Assembly: GCA_002395235.1 (NCBI GenBank)
Contig: DGWK01000019.1
Location: 185,241-249,240, forward strand
DNA from: Lachnospiraceae bacterium UBA4260
Lineage (GTDB): Bacteria > Bacillota > Clostridia > Lachnospirales > Lachnospiraceae
Direction of reading: 5' to 3'
Length of the DNA stretch: 64,000 nt
The notes under the pieces are model-generated. The model was not told the DNA's origin and ran no database searches. It saw only the letters and a list, made by a program, of their open reading frames with translations. Made by a program: the position numbers and the translations under genes. Positions 43,445 to 50,669 of this stretch are shown here, piece after piece; position 1 is the first letter of the stretch; each line of letters starts with the position of its first letter.

Positions 43445-43738
43445 ATGCTTACAAGCAAACAGAGATCCTACCTGATCGGGCTCTCCCATGAGCTGGATCC
43501 GGTCGTTCAGATAGGCAAAAACGGCGTGAGCCCCGAAACCGCCGTCTCAACAGAGGAAGCTTTCAACACCAGAGAACTGGTCAAAGGCGCTGTCATGAAG
43601 ATGGCCCCCGTCACGCCCCGCGAAGCGGCGGAGACGCTGGCGGGACGAACCCGCTCCCAGGTCGTCATCGTGATCGGGAGAAAGTTTGTACTATACAGAC
43701 CTTTTAAGGAAGATCCCAAGATCATCCTTCCGAAATAA
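43445..43738 (+). CDS. yhbY: YhbY-type RNA-binding protein (CRM domain)
   Basis: A 97-residue CRM-domain protein implicated in large-subunit maturation. It has LTSKQRSYLIGLSHELDPVV, QIGKNGVSPE and the C-terminal VVIVIGRKFVLYRPF. TAAAGGAG precedes the ATG. It follows obgE by 14 bases, which is typical of the obg-yhbY-nadD-yqeK-rsfS order in Firmicutes. Confidence 0.92.
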   Translation: MLTSKQRSYLIGLSHELDPVVQIGKNGVSPETAVSTEEAFNTRELVKGAVMKMAPVTPREAAETLAGRTRSQVVIVIGRKFVLYRPFKEDPKIILPK

Positions 43739-43744
43739 AGACAG

Positions 43745-43916
43745 TTAACTCAGGTGGGAAGTCTCCCGCCTCTACAGGCGGTGAGTTTGAAGCAAATCTT
43801 ACTCAGTGGCGGGAGACAATCCCCCACTGAGTTAAATGATGCACACGCGTGCGGAAAGGAAGGTGCTGTCCAAAGGACAGCCCGCACGCGGCGCAGCGGC
43901 TCGCTCTGCGAGCCTT
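43745..43916 (+). repeat. Copy F of dispersed repeat (long form)
   Basis: A full-length copy of 172 bases. The 5' module is closed by TTAACTCAG/CTGAGTTAA and contains the perfect GTCTCCCGCC/GGCGGGAGAC stem plus CGCCTCTACAGGCG. The 3' module has the CGCGTGCGG/CCGCACGCG stem around CTGTCC-AAA-GGACAG, and ends GGCTCGCTCTGCGAGCC. It sits between yhbY and nadD on the same strand, probably transcribed. Confidence 0.92.
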
Positions 43917-43946
43917 GAATAAGTACATTTAATAAGGACAATTATA

Positions 43947-44579
43947 ATGAAAGATCACACCGCAAAATCAGAGAAGATCGGAATCCTGGGCGGGACCTTT
44001 GACCCGATCCACCTGGGGCACCTGATCATCGCCGAACAGGCCCGGGACCAATACGGACTTGACAGAGTCCTGCTGATTCCTTCGGGGCATTCCTATTTTA
44101 AGGACAACCGGAGCAGAAAAGTACTGCCGGCGCAGACAAGGCTCGAGATGACAAGAATTGCGGCGCGGGATCACGCCCCATTTGAGGTGTCTGACATCGA
44201 GGTCAACAGGCCCGGCAACACCTACAGCTTTGAGACGCTCGAGCAGCTCAGGGAGCTCTATCCTTCTTCTGAACTCTATTTTATCGTGGGAGCGGACACG
44301 GTCTGTTCCATGAGAACCTGGAGAGCGCCCGAGAGGATCTTCGCGGCGTGCACCATCCTTGCGGCGATCAGAGAAGACCAGGTGGACCCGGAGCAGCTCA
44401 GGAAGGAATCCGACGCTCTGGCAAGGGATTACGGCGCACGGATCCTTCCGGTTGAGATCCCAAATATCGGCATCTCCTCTACAGACATCCGCGAGAGGGC
44501 GGCGGCGGGAAAATCTATACATTATCTGGTGCCGTCCGAGCTGGAAAGTTATATAATAGAGAATGGGATATACATGTGA
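43947..44579 (+). CDS. nadD: Nicotinate-nucleotide adenylyltransferase
   Basis: A 210-residue enzyme that adenylates nicotinate mononucleotide in NAD synthesis. Nucleotide-site motifs are GILGGTFDPIHLGHLIIAEQ and, near the C-terminus, IGISSTDIRERAA. It starts at the ATG at 43947 after a weak TAAGGACA site. It is the first gene of nadD-yqeK-rsfS, downstream of repeat copy F. Confidence 0.95.
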   Translation: MKDHTAKSEKIGILGGTFDPIHLGHLIIAEQARDQYGLDRVLLIPSGHSYFKDNRSRKVLPAQTRLEMTRIAARDHAPFEVSDIEVNRPGNTYSFETLEQLRELYPSSELYFIVGADTVCSMRTWRAPERIFAACTILAAIREDQVDPEQLRKESDALARDYGARILPVEIPNIGISSTDIRERAAAGKSIHYLVPSELESYIIENGIYM

Positions 44580-44611
44580 GATAATTATTCTCAAGGCAAA
44601 GGAGCAGACAT

Positions 44612-45208
44612 TTGAACAAGAAGGAACGCATTAATTTGATCAGGGAACTCGAATCGGAGCTCGCCTACGGCCGCTTTATCCACACTCTGGATGTAGCCAG
44701 TACGGCAGCTTCTCTGGCCATGTGTTATGGGGCTGATATCGATAAAGCTGAAACGGCGGGCCTTCTGCACGACTGTGCCAAATGTATGAACCTGAGCAAG
44801 ATGATCAAGATCTGTGACAAGGCCGGGCTGGAGATCTCCGATTATGAGAGAAACAGCGGCTCGCTCCTTCATTCCAAAGCCGGAGCAGTCCTTGCGCAGA
44901 CCAAATACGGCGTCAGGGATGAAGATATCCTCAACGCGATCAGGTTCCATACAACCGGAAGACCGGGCATGAGCCTTCTTGAAAAGATCGTCTTTGTGGC
45001 GGACTACATGGAGCCGGGAAGAGATTCGGCGCCGGACCTGCCTCAGGTCAGAAAACTTGCCTTTGAGAGTATTGATGACTGCGTTCTCCAGATACTTAAG
45101 GATACCCTTAAGTATCTCGGAACGACCGGAGCGGACGTGGATCCCATGACACAGAAAACCTATGATTATTACAGAAGATGTGATGAAGAGAGGAAATTCT
45201 ATGAGTGA
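44612..45208 (+). CDS. yqeK: HD-domain bis(5'-nucleosyl)-tetraphosphatase YqeK
   Basis: A 198-residue HD hydrolase of the YqeK family, which cleaves Ap4A symmetrically to ADP. The HD residues are seen in GRFIHTLDVASTAASLA, AGLLHDCAKCM and LLHSKAGAVLAQ, with NAIRFHTTGRPGMS and VFVADYMEPGR completing the site. It starts with TTG after AAAGGAGCA. rsfS overlaps its end by 8 bases. Confidence 0.92.
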   Translation: MNKKERINLIRELESELAYGRFIHTLDVASTAASLAMCYGADIDKAETAGLLHDCAKCMNLSKMIKICDKAGLEISDYERNSGSLLHSKAGAVLAQTKYGVRDEDILNAIRFHTTGRPGMSLLEKIVFVADYMEPGRDSAPDLPQVRKLAFESIDDCVLQILKDTLKYLGTTGADVDPMTQKTYDYYRRCDEERKFYE

Positions 45209-45572
45209 AACAGCTGGAAGCAAAGAGAGATCCGGAAAACTTGCCCGCATTGCGATAGCGGCGCTGGAAGAGAAAAAAGCTGCAGATATCAGGGTGATCG
45301 ATATCAGTGAAGTATCTGTCCTTGCAGACTATTTCATAATCGCAAACGGATCCAACCGTCCTCAGATCCAGGCTTTATCTGATGAAGTCAGTGAGAAAAT
45401 GGAAAAGGCCGGCGCAGTGCTCAAACAGACGGAAGGATATGAAAACGCGAATTGGATCCTTCTGGACTTCGGCGATGTGATCGTTCACATATTCAATCAG
45501 GAGAACCGTCTTCTCTATGATCTTGAGAGAATCTGGAGAGACGGCAAACAGGTAAATCCCGAAGAACTGTGA
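45201..45572 (+). CDS. rsfS: Ribosome silencing factor RsfS
   Basis: A 123-residue protein that binds L14 and blocks subunit joining in starvation. Family signature: LEEKKAADIRVIDISEVSVL, ADYFIIANGSNRPQIQALSD, and LLDFGDVIVHIFNQENRLLY. The ATG at 45201 follows GAGGAAATT and overlaps the end of yqeK, so translation is coupled. Confidence 0.95.
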   Translation: MSETAGSKERSGKLARIAIAALEEKKAADIRVIDISEVSVLADYFIIANGSNRPQIQALSDEVSEKMEKAGAVLKQTEGYENANWILLDFGDVIVHIFNQENRLLYDLERIWRDGKQVNPEEL

Positions 45573-45607
45573 CCGGGAGGCACCTGCCCCTGCATACAAA
45601 AGAACAG

Positions 45608-45651
45608 AAAAAAGAGGAGGCGGCTCAGCACGAGCCGCCTCCTTTTTTTCG
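45608..45651. terminator. Bidirectional terminator between rsfS and lexA
   Basis: GAGGAGGCGGCTC-AGCA-CGAGCCGCCTCC with A-run before and T-run after, which serves rsfS (+) and lexA (-). Confidence 0.92.
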
Positions 45652-45653
45652 AT

Positions 45654-46265
45654 TTACATTGTCCGGAACACACCGAAGACCTTGCCCAGTATTACGCAGG
45701 AATCTACGATTATGGGCTCCATAGTGTCGTTCTCCGGCTGCAGGCGAATATGACCGTCCTCTTTATAGAAGGTCTTGACCGTCGCGCCGTCTTCGATCAG
45801 CGCGACAACGATATCGCCGTTTGAAGCCGTGGTGCAGGAGTTTACGAACAGCAGGTCGCCGTTAAAGATCCCGACGCCTATCATGGAATCTCCGCGCACT
45901 CTCAGGGCGAAGGACTCACCGGCCGGTACGATCTCTGCAGGGATGGGGAAATAACTCTCAATATTCTCCTGCGCGAGGATCGGCTGCCCGGCAGCTACAT
46001 TTCCGACTACAGGGAGAGAAGCCATCTCCGTGCGGACCATCTGGAAGCTGTCGTCACAGATCTCGATCGCCCTGGGCTTGGTGGGATCTCTGCGGATAAA
46101 TCCGTTTCTCTCAAGCGTATTGAGATGGGAGTGGACGGATGATGTGGACTTGAGCCCGACCTTCTCACAGATCTCGCGGACTGTGGGCGGATACCCCTTG
46201 GAGAGGATCTCTTCCTTGAGATAATCAAGTATTTCCTGCTGCTTCTTGGATAATTTAGCGGGCAT
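45654..46265 (-). CDS. lexA: SOS repressor LexA
   Basis: The SOS master repressor, 203 residues. An N-terminal winged helix ([34 protein letters not shown]) is followed by the Ala-Gly autocleavage site (A92-G93 in NVAAGQP) and the latent protease dyad Ser127 (GDSMIG) and Lys164 (VKTFYK). AGGAGGTCA precedes the ATG. It is transcribed away from the YneA-like gene, with three LexA-type boxes between them, so it is autoregulated. Confidence 0.97.
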   Translation of the reverse strand: MPAKLSKKQQEILDYLKEEILSKGYPPTVREICEKVGLKSTSSVHSHLNTLERNGFIRRDPTKPRAIEICDDSFQMVRTEMASLPVVGNVAAGQPILAQENIESYFPIPAEIVPAGESFALRVRGDSMIGVGIFNGDLLFVNSCTTASNGDIVVALIEDGATVKTFYKEDGHIRLQPENDTMEPIIVDSCVILGKVFGVFRTM

Positions 46266-46319
46266 ATATATGACCTCCTGATCTACATGAATCTCTGAAT
46301 AGTAGTATTACTAACTCTA

Positions 46320-46348
46320 ATTATATAGTCAGAAATCGAAAAAAGCAA
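46320..46348 (-). promoter_or_regulatory. Promoter of lexA
   Basis: On the minus strand TTGCTT (46348-46343) and TATAAT (46325-46320) with a 17-base spacer. A LexA-type box starts 10 bases upstream of the -35. Confidence 0.75.
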
Positions 46349-46358
46349 ACATATATTC

Positions 46359-46372
46359 AGAATAAGTGTTCG
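46359..46372. promoter_or_regulatory. LexA box 1
   Basis: AGAAT-AAGT-GTTCG, two mismatches from the Gram-positive CGAAC-N4-GTTCG consensus, just upstream of the lexA promoter. Confidence 0.65.
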
Positions 46373-46379
46373 TTTTTTC

Positions 46380-46408
46380 TTGACTTACGAATGAATGTTC
46401 GGTAGAAT
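46380..46408 (+). promoter_or_regulatory. Promoter of YneA-like gene
   Basis: TTGACT (46380-46385) and TAGAAT (46403-46408) with a 17-base spacer. The spacer is almost filled by LexA box 2. Confidence 0.8.
46388..46401. promoter_or_regulatory. LexA box 2
   Basis: CGAAT-GAAT-GTTCG, one mismatch from consensus, within the -35/-10 spacer of the YneA-like gene. Confidence 0.85.
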
Positions 46409-46417
46409 AGAACCATG

Positions 46418-46431
46418 CAAACATTAGTTCG
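46418..46431. promoter_or_regulatory. LexA box 3
   Basis: CAAAC-ATTA-GTTCG, one mismatch from consensus, just after the expected transcription start of the YneA-like gene. Confidence 0.75.
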
Positions 46432-46459
46432 TCGAGACAGTGCTCAGAGGGGAGAGACA

Positions 46460-47059
46460 ATGAGTAACAGATATTCTGATATTGATGTAATGACATTTGT
46501 ACAGGGAAATACAGCCAGGAAGGCTGAGCTTTACACAACTTCCGCGTCCCGCGGATCTGACCGCAGCCGCAGTGTTGAACGCGGAGGCTGCGTGGTGTAT
46601 GATTTCAGAGTAAAAGAGACCGGATCCGGCAGGGCCGGCTCGGTAAAAAAACATGCGAAAAGAAATTCGTTAAATAATTCGACAAGAGTTTCAGCAAGAA
46701 AGACCAGAGCCAGAAGAGCGGCCAGGGCACGCGCAAGGAAGGTGTTCGCCCTTCGCACAGCCCTTTTCGCATTTCTGGTCATGTTCACTATGTTCGGAAT
46801 CGGCGGGATCGCATCCAGAGCCAAGAGCAGGGAAGTTCCGGACGCCTACAAGTATTACGACACCATCACAGTGGGATATCAGGAAAATCTTCTCGATATC
46901 GTCGAGCGATATGACGACAGGGACCATTATGAGACCCAGCTCGATTACGTGGAAGAACTCTGCAGGATCAACAACCTGGCGTTTGACGGAACCGCTTATC
47001 CCGCGGTAACGCCGGGAACGCATCTCGTAGTGCCTTACTATTCCACAGAACTGAAATGA
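46460..47059 (+). CDS. LysM protein, YneA-like SOS cell-division inhibitor
   Basis: A 199-residue protein with a basic N-terminal half (about 90 residues, unusual for YneA), one membrane helix (FALRTALFAFLVMFTMFGIG, near residue 100), and an extracellular C-terminal LysM-like domain (ITVGYQENLLDIVERYDDR, then LCRINNLAF and THLVVPYY). In Bacillus, yneA is divergent from lexA and blocks division during DNA damage; gene order, promoter control by LexA boxes and domain type all match. AGGGGAGAGAC precedes the ATG; the frame opens at 46415 in the promoter. Activity as a division inhibitor is inferred. Confidence 0.82.
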   Translation: MSNRYSDIDVMTFVQGNTARKAELYTTSASRGSDRSRSVERGGCVVYDFRVKETGSGRAGSVKKHAKRNSLNNSTRVSARKTRARRAARARARKVFALRTALFAFLVMFTMFGIGGIASRAKSREVPDAYKYYDTITVGYQENLLDIVERYDDRDHYETQLDYVEELCRINNLAFDGTAYPAVTPGTHLVVPYYSTELK

Positions 47060-47080
47060 CGAATTCTCGGGAGTGAATTT

Positions 47081-48037
47081 ATGAAAATTGACCTGATCAC
47101 AGGTTTTCTCGGCGCCGGAAAGACGACGTTCATCAGGAGATACGCGCAGTTCCTCATGGAGAGAGGAGAAAATATCTGTATACTGGAAAATGACTACGGC
47201 GCCGTCAATGTCGATATGATGTTTCTGCAGGATCTACTCGGAGATCAGTGTGAGCTGGAAATGGTCATCGGAGGGGACGGCTATGAGGCCCACAGAAGAA
47301 GATTCAAGACCAAACTGATCTCAATGGCTATGACCGGGTACGACAGGGTTCTGGTTGAACCGTCAGGCGTATTTGACGTGGATGAATTCTTTGATGTGCT
47401 GCGGGAAGAGCCTCTCGACCGATGGTATACGCCGTCGAATGTCATTTCGATCGTCAGCGCCCGGTCCGAAGGGAATCTGTCAGCTGATTCCAGATATCTT
47501 CTCGCGTCGCAGACCGCAAACGCCGGCTGTGTGATACTCAGTAAAGTCTGTGAGGCCTCAGCCGATGACGTGGAGAACACGATCCGACTGTTAAATGACG
47601 TTATGGAGGAACACAGGTGCGCCCGGAGATTCGGAGGCGATGTGATCGCTGCGGACTGGGACAGGCTCGACACTTCAGATTTTGAAAGGATAGCCGGCTG
47701 CGGATATCGCCTTGAAGACCATATTAAATATCAGGTTGAACAGGAAAACGGTTACAGATCCTTATTTTATTTCTATGTCAGCATGGAGGAACAGGAATTT
47801 AGAGATGCTGCGGAAAGGATTTTTAATGATCCCTCCTGCGGAGACGTAAAGCGGATCAAAGGGTTTGTGAAGACCGGTGACAGCAGATGGATCCAGATCA
47901 ACGCTGTCCCCGGTAAAATGGAGTTTTCGGAGCGGGAGAGAGGGCAGGAAGCTCTGATCGTGATCGGAGAGAACCTTGGCAGAGAAGCGATCGACAGATA
48001 TTTCGAAGATCGTGTCAGATATCACGGAGAATTATAA
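47081..48037 (+). CDS. COG0523-like GTPase lacking the CxCC motif
   Basis: A 318-residue G3E GTPase. It has a perfect CobW Walker A (TGFLGAGKTTFIRRYAQFL), then ILENDYGAVNVDMMFL and VLVEPSGVFDVDEF, as in COG0523. The metal-binding CxCC that should come between these last two blocks is replaced by MVIGGDGYEAHRRRFKTKL. The guanine motif is not clear (SKVCE). A beta-rich C-terminal domain with PSCGDVKRIKGFVKTGDSRW resembles the CobW C-terminal domain. It may be a metal chaperone with a different metal site, or a non-metal paralogue. It follows the YneA-like gene by 21 bases, with a terminator after it, so it could be co-transcribed in SOS. Confidence 0.8.
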   Translation: MKIDLITGFLGAGKTTFIRRYAQFLMERGENICILENDYGAVNVDMMFLQDLLGDQCELEMVIGGDGYEAHRRRFKTKLISMAMTGYDRVLVEPSGVFDVDEFFDVLREEPLDRWYTPSNVISIVSARSEGNLSADSRYLLASQTANAGCVILSKVCEASADDVENTIRLLNDVMEEHRCARRFGGDVIAADWDRLDTSDFERIAGCGYRLEDHIKYQVEQENGYRSLFYFYVSMEEQEFRDAAERIFNDPSCGDVKRIKGFVKTGDSRWIQINAVPGKMEFSERERGQEALIVIGENLGREAIDRYFEDRVRYHGEL

Positions 48038-48047
48038 CTATAAGGAA

Positions 48048-48082
48048 ACCGTCAGGCGGCTTTTCGCTGCCTGACGTTTTTT
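48048..48082 (+). terminator. Terminator after third COG0523 gene
   Basis: CGTCAGGCGGC/GCTGCCTGACG hairpin with seven T's, 10 bases after the stop codon. It overlaps the last codons of the convergent gene. Confidence 0.9.
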
Positions 48083-48387
48083 TCATCCTTATTTTCTGTA
48101 TTCATATTTTCGGTATTCTTATTTTCCGTATCCTTCTCTTCGATAGCGGAGTATTCTTTTTTCATTCTTGCGGATCGGATCCGATCCATGAGCTGCTCGC
48201 AGCGTAGTTCTATATAAGCATCCTGGTCGAGTCGACCTCTGATCTCTATATCAATAATACGTGTGAACTCGGTCATGCCTAGTTTGTGATCGCGCAAAAA
48301 GATCTCCCATTCCGTGCGTCCATCGTGACCTTTGCGGATTGAAACTTCAACATCGTTTCTGTCTGCATAGTTCATAACATCAAACAT
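48052..48387 (-). CDS. Hypothetical protein
   Basis: A 111-residue protein that I do not recognise. The N-terminal 70 residues form a small alpha/beta domain (VEVSIRKGHDGRTEWEIFLR, TRIIDIEIRGRLDQDAYIEL); the tail has a repeated (E/K)NxNTEN pattern and ends in Arg/Lys. A GAGGAAAAG lies upstream of the ATG, rather far. Its 3' end falls within the terminator of the opposite gene. No membrane segment. It may be real, but evidence is moderate. Confidence 0.55.
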   Translation of the reverse strand: MFDVMNYADRNDVEVSIRKGHDGRTEWEIFLRDHKLGMTEFTRIIDIEIRGRLDQDAYIELRCEQLMDRIRSARMKKEYSAIEEKDTENKNTENMNTENKDEKNVRQRKAA

Positions 48388-48785
48388 TAAGTTTTTCTTT
48401 TCCTCATTCTTTCAGGTATTCGCGGAAGCTTAACCGCGTTTCTTTTTGTTTGTTACATGGCGAATTCTATCTGAAACTTCGTCAAATTAAAACTGCTGAA
48501 TTTGACATCAATTAGGTCAATTCCGTCTTTTTTGAAGACCTGTACACCGGCTCTGCGATGATATTTAATGATATATGAACAATAAAAACGCGCTTGTTAA
48601 AATAATTAAAAATAATGTTACATAAATGTTAAAAATGCTTGCAAATTATGAGACAATGTTGTAACATAACAATTGCCAAACAACTTTGTGATGATATTTG
48701 CGAGAGAGCGTATTCGTTACTCACTCCTTATATTGTCGCATGAACCAGTTAACAACAAGTCATGTCAAAAATAAGGAGAGAGAAC
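48388..48785 (+). promoter_or_regulatory. AT-rich gap with candidate promoter of L,D-transpeptidase gene
   Basis: A gene-free stretch of about 400 bases with clearly lower G+C than its flanks. A candidate promoter is TTGCAA (near 48640) with TAACAT 17 bases on. Inverted ATGTTACA (near 48617) and TGTAACAT (near 48660) motifs lie around it. A long leader of about 110 bases follows. A weak CGCGG/CCGCG hairpin with T-run is near 48419-48450. Confidence 0.5.
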
Positions 48786-49991
48786 ATGAAACGAGTACGT
48801 CTTTATGCTTTGTTGCTTTCGTCTGCACTTTTTGTATCTGCGATTCCGGTAACCGGGGCCAATGCTGCGGCAGCGCCTGCTGTCCGGTATTCGGCACAGG
48901 CAGCGGAAGATACGGATCTCACAATAGGTGCGGATATTCTCGGCGCAAATAACACGAAAACTGCTGCTACGAAAACTGTCAAACTCGGTTGGAAAAAGGT
49001 CAACAACAAGTGGTACTACGTAACTGCCAAGGGTAACAAGACCGGATGGGCCAAGATTGACGGCAATCTCTACTATTTCAACAAAGCCGGCGTCATGCTG
49101 ACCGGTTTTAAGAAAATAAATAATAATATTTTCTATTTTGGCAAATCAGGTGATTTGAAAAAAGGATGGCAGAAGATCGGCAGCAACTGGTACTATTTTG
49201 CCAAGGCCAACGGTGCCATGAAGAAAGGATGGCTCAAGCTTGGAAAGAGGTACTTCTTCCTCAACAGGACTACAGGCGTTATGGAGACCGGATGGAAGAA
49301 GATTAACGGAAAGCTTTATTATTTCAATAATGAAGGCGCCATGCTTACCGGCCCTCACGTCTATAAGATCGGCAGGAGATATTTCTTCTTTGAGAAGTCG
49401 GGTGCTGTGACAAGTAAAACAGGATGGCAGAAATCTGATGTAGGAAACCTTTTCTACACAAATGCTGACGGCACGGTAGTGACCAATAAGACTATAGGCG
49501 ACAAGGTCATGAATGATGAAGGTATCGCAGTCAAGAAGGTCGATGATGTCATGGACCAGAAGGCGCAGTGGTATGAGAGTGATACCAAGTATCTCGTACT
49601 TGCGGACCTGGACAACCATGAGCTTCGCGTCTATGAAGGCAAGAAGGGAAATTGGAACAGAATCAAGGGCGGATGGGAGCTTACGTGCGGCGCTCCCGCT
49701 ACCAGAACTCCCTGCGGGCAGTTCTATCTCTGCTACAAGCAGCCCACAGATTACGGCTGGAAGGATTTCACTTTATCAAGGGCAGCGTATGTCTATTGGA
49801 CAACGGCGGGCTTTATGATCCACACGATCCTCTACAGCAAGTGGGGCGGAGATGATCCGGAATACGTAGATGTAGTCGACGACAGACTCGGAATGAACCT
49901 TTCTCTGAGCTGCATCAGACTTTCGCTTGAAAACGCACGCTGGATTTACAAAAACATTCCGACTGGAACAAAGTTGGTTGTTTATGAGTGA
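48786..49991 (+). CDS. Secreted L,D-transpeptidase with cell-wall-binding repeats
   Basis: A 401-residue secreted protein. A Sec signal peptide (residues 1-28, KRVRLYALLLSSALFVSAIP, ending near ANA|AAAP) leads to about seven choline/cell-wall-binding-type repeats of roughly 20 residues (GWKKVNNKWYYVTAKGNKTG and variants). The C-terminal YkuD domain follows (LVLADLDNHELRVYEGKKG, ATRTPCGQFYLC, GFMIHTILYS). The catalytic region reads LSLSCIRLS with Cys376, where the usual motif is SHGC(I/V)R, so the His and Gly are changed. It should cross-link or modify peptidoglycan. AAGGAGAGAG precedes the ATG at 48786. Confidence 0.87.
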   Translation: MKRVRLYALLLSSALFVSAIPVTGANAAAAPAVRYSAQAAEDTDLTIGADILGANNTKTAATKTVKLGWKKVNNKWYYVTAKGNKTGWAKIDGNLYYFNKAGVMLTGFKKINNNIFYFGKSGDLKKGWQKIGSNWYYFAKANGAMKKGWLKLGKRYFFLNRTTGVMETGWKKINGKLYYFNNEGAMLTGPHVYKIGRRYFFFEKSGAVTSKTGWQKSDVGNLFYTNADGTVVTNKTIGDKVMNDEGIAVKKVDDVMDQKAQWYESDTKYLVLADLDNHELRVYEGKKGNWNRIKGGWELTCGAPATRTPCGQFYLCYKQPTDYGWKDFTLSRAAYVYWTTAGFMIHTILYSKWGGDDPEYVDVVDDRLGMNLSLSCIRLSLENARWIYKNIPTGTKLVVYE

Positions 49992-50010
49992 GAAATCACA
50001 AAGTTGAAAA

Positions 50011-50054
50011 AGGCAGAAAAGGGCTCCGGCGACGGCCGGGGCTCTTTTCGTGTT
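50011..50054 (+). terminator. Terminator after L,D-transpeptidase gene
   Basis: AAAAGGGCTCCGGC/GCCGGGGCTCTTTT hairpin about 25 bases after the stop codon. Confidence 0.8.
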
Positions 50055-50115
50055 CAAAAAAGTATTTTGACCCTGAAATTCAAAAAGACCTCCGGGGTCT
50101 TGAAAAATCAGGGTT

Positions 50116-50143
50116 TTGATAAATCGGTTCGGGATGCTATACT
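50116..50143 (+). promoter_or_regulatory. Candidate promoter of dtd
   Basis: TTGATA (50116-50121) and TATACT (50138-50143) with a 16-base spacer, 37 bases before the dtd start. Confidence 0.6.
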
Positions 50144-50179
50144 TCTTCTGTGCAGTTAACTATGGAAAGGAATAGAGAA

Positions 50180-50635
50180 ATGCGTTTTGTAATTCAATGT
50201 GTGGAAAATGCGGCTGTTGAGATTGAAGGGAAAACTGTAGGCAGCATCGGGAAAGGCTTTCTGGTCCTGGCGGGAATCTCGGAAACGGATACCCGCGAAA
50301 CGGCGGACCGCATGCTGGAGAAGATGATCAAGCTTCGGATCTTCGAGGACGAAAACGGAAAGACTAATCTTAATCTCGCGTCCGTAGGCGGAGAGATCCT
50401 CCTGGTATCGCAATTTACATTATATGCGGACTGCCGCAAAGGAAACCGCCCCTCCTTCGTGAAAGCAGGGTCCCCGCAGCACGCGGAGCAGCTTTATGAA
50501 TACCTGATCACAAAATGTGAACAGATCACCGGAAAAAGACCGCAGACCGGAGAATTCGGGGCACTCATGAAAGTCCATCTGACAAATGACGGACCCTTTA
50601 CCATAATAATGGATTCGGCGGAACTGGGATATTAA
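50180..50635 (+). CDS. dtd: D-aminoacyl-tRNA deacylase
   Basis: A 151-residue enzyme that hydrolyses D-aminoacyl-tRNAs. It begins MRFVIQCVENAAVEIEG and has the family motifs VSQFTLYADCRKGNRPSF (SQFTLY, active-site Thr) and GxFGA-type block EFGALMKVHLTNDGPFTI with the cross-subunit NxGP-like NDGP. The ATG at 50180 follows AAAGGAA; an earlier start at 50150 is outside the family N-terminus. It starts a run that includes the GNAT-like and TIR genes. Confidence 0.95.
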   Translation: MRFVIQCVENAAVEIEGKTVGSIGKGFLVLAGISETDTRETADRMLEKMIKLRIFEDENGKTNLNLASVGGEILLVSQFTLYADCRKGNRPSFVKAGSPQHAEQLYEYLITKCEQITGKRPQTGEFGALMKVHLTNDGPFTIIMDSAELGY

Positions 50636-50669
50636 CGCAGGCAGGAACAGAAGATATTAAAGAAAGCAT

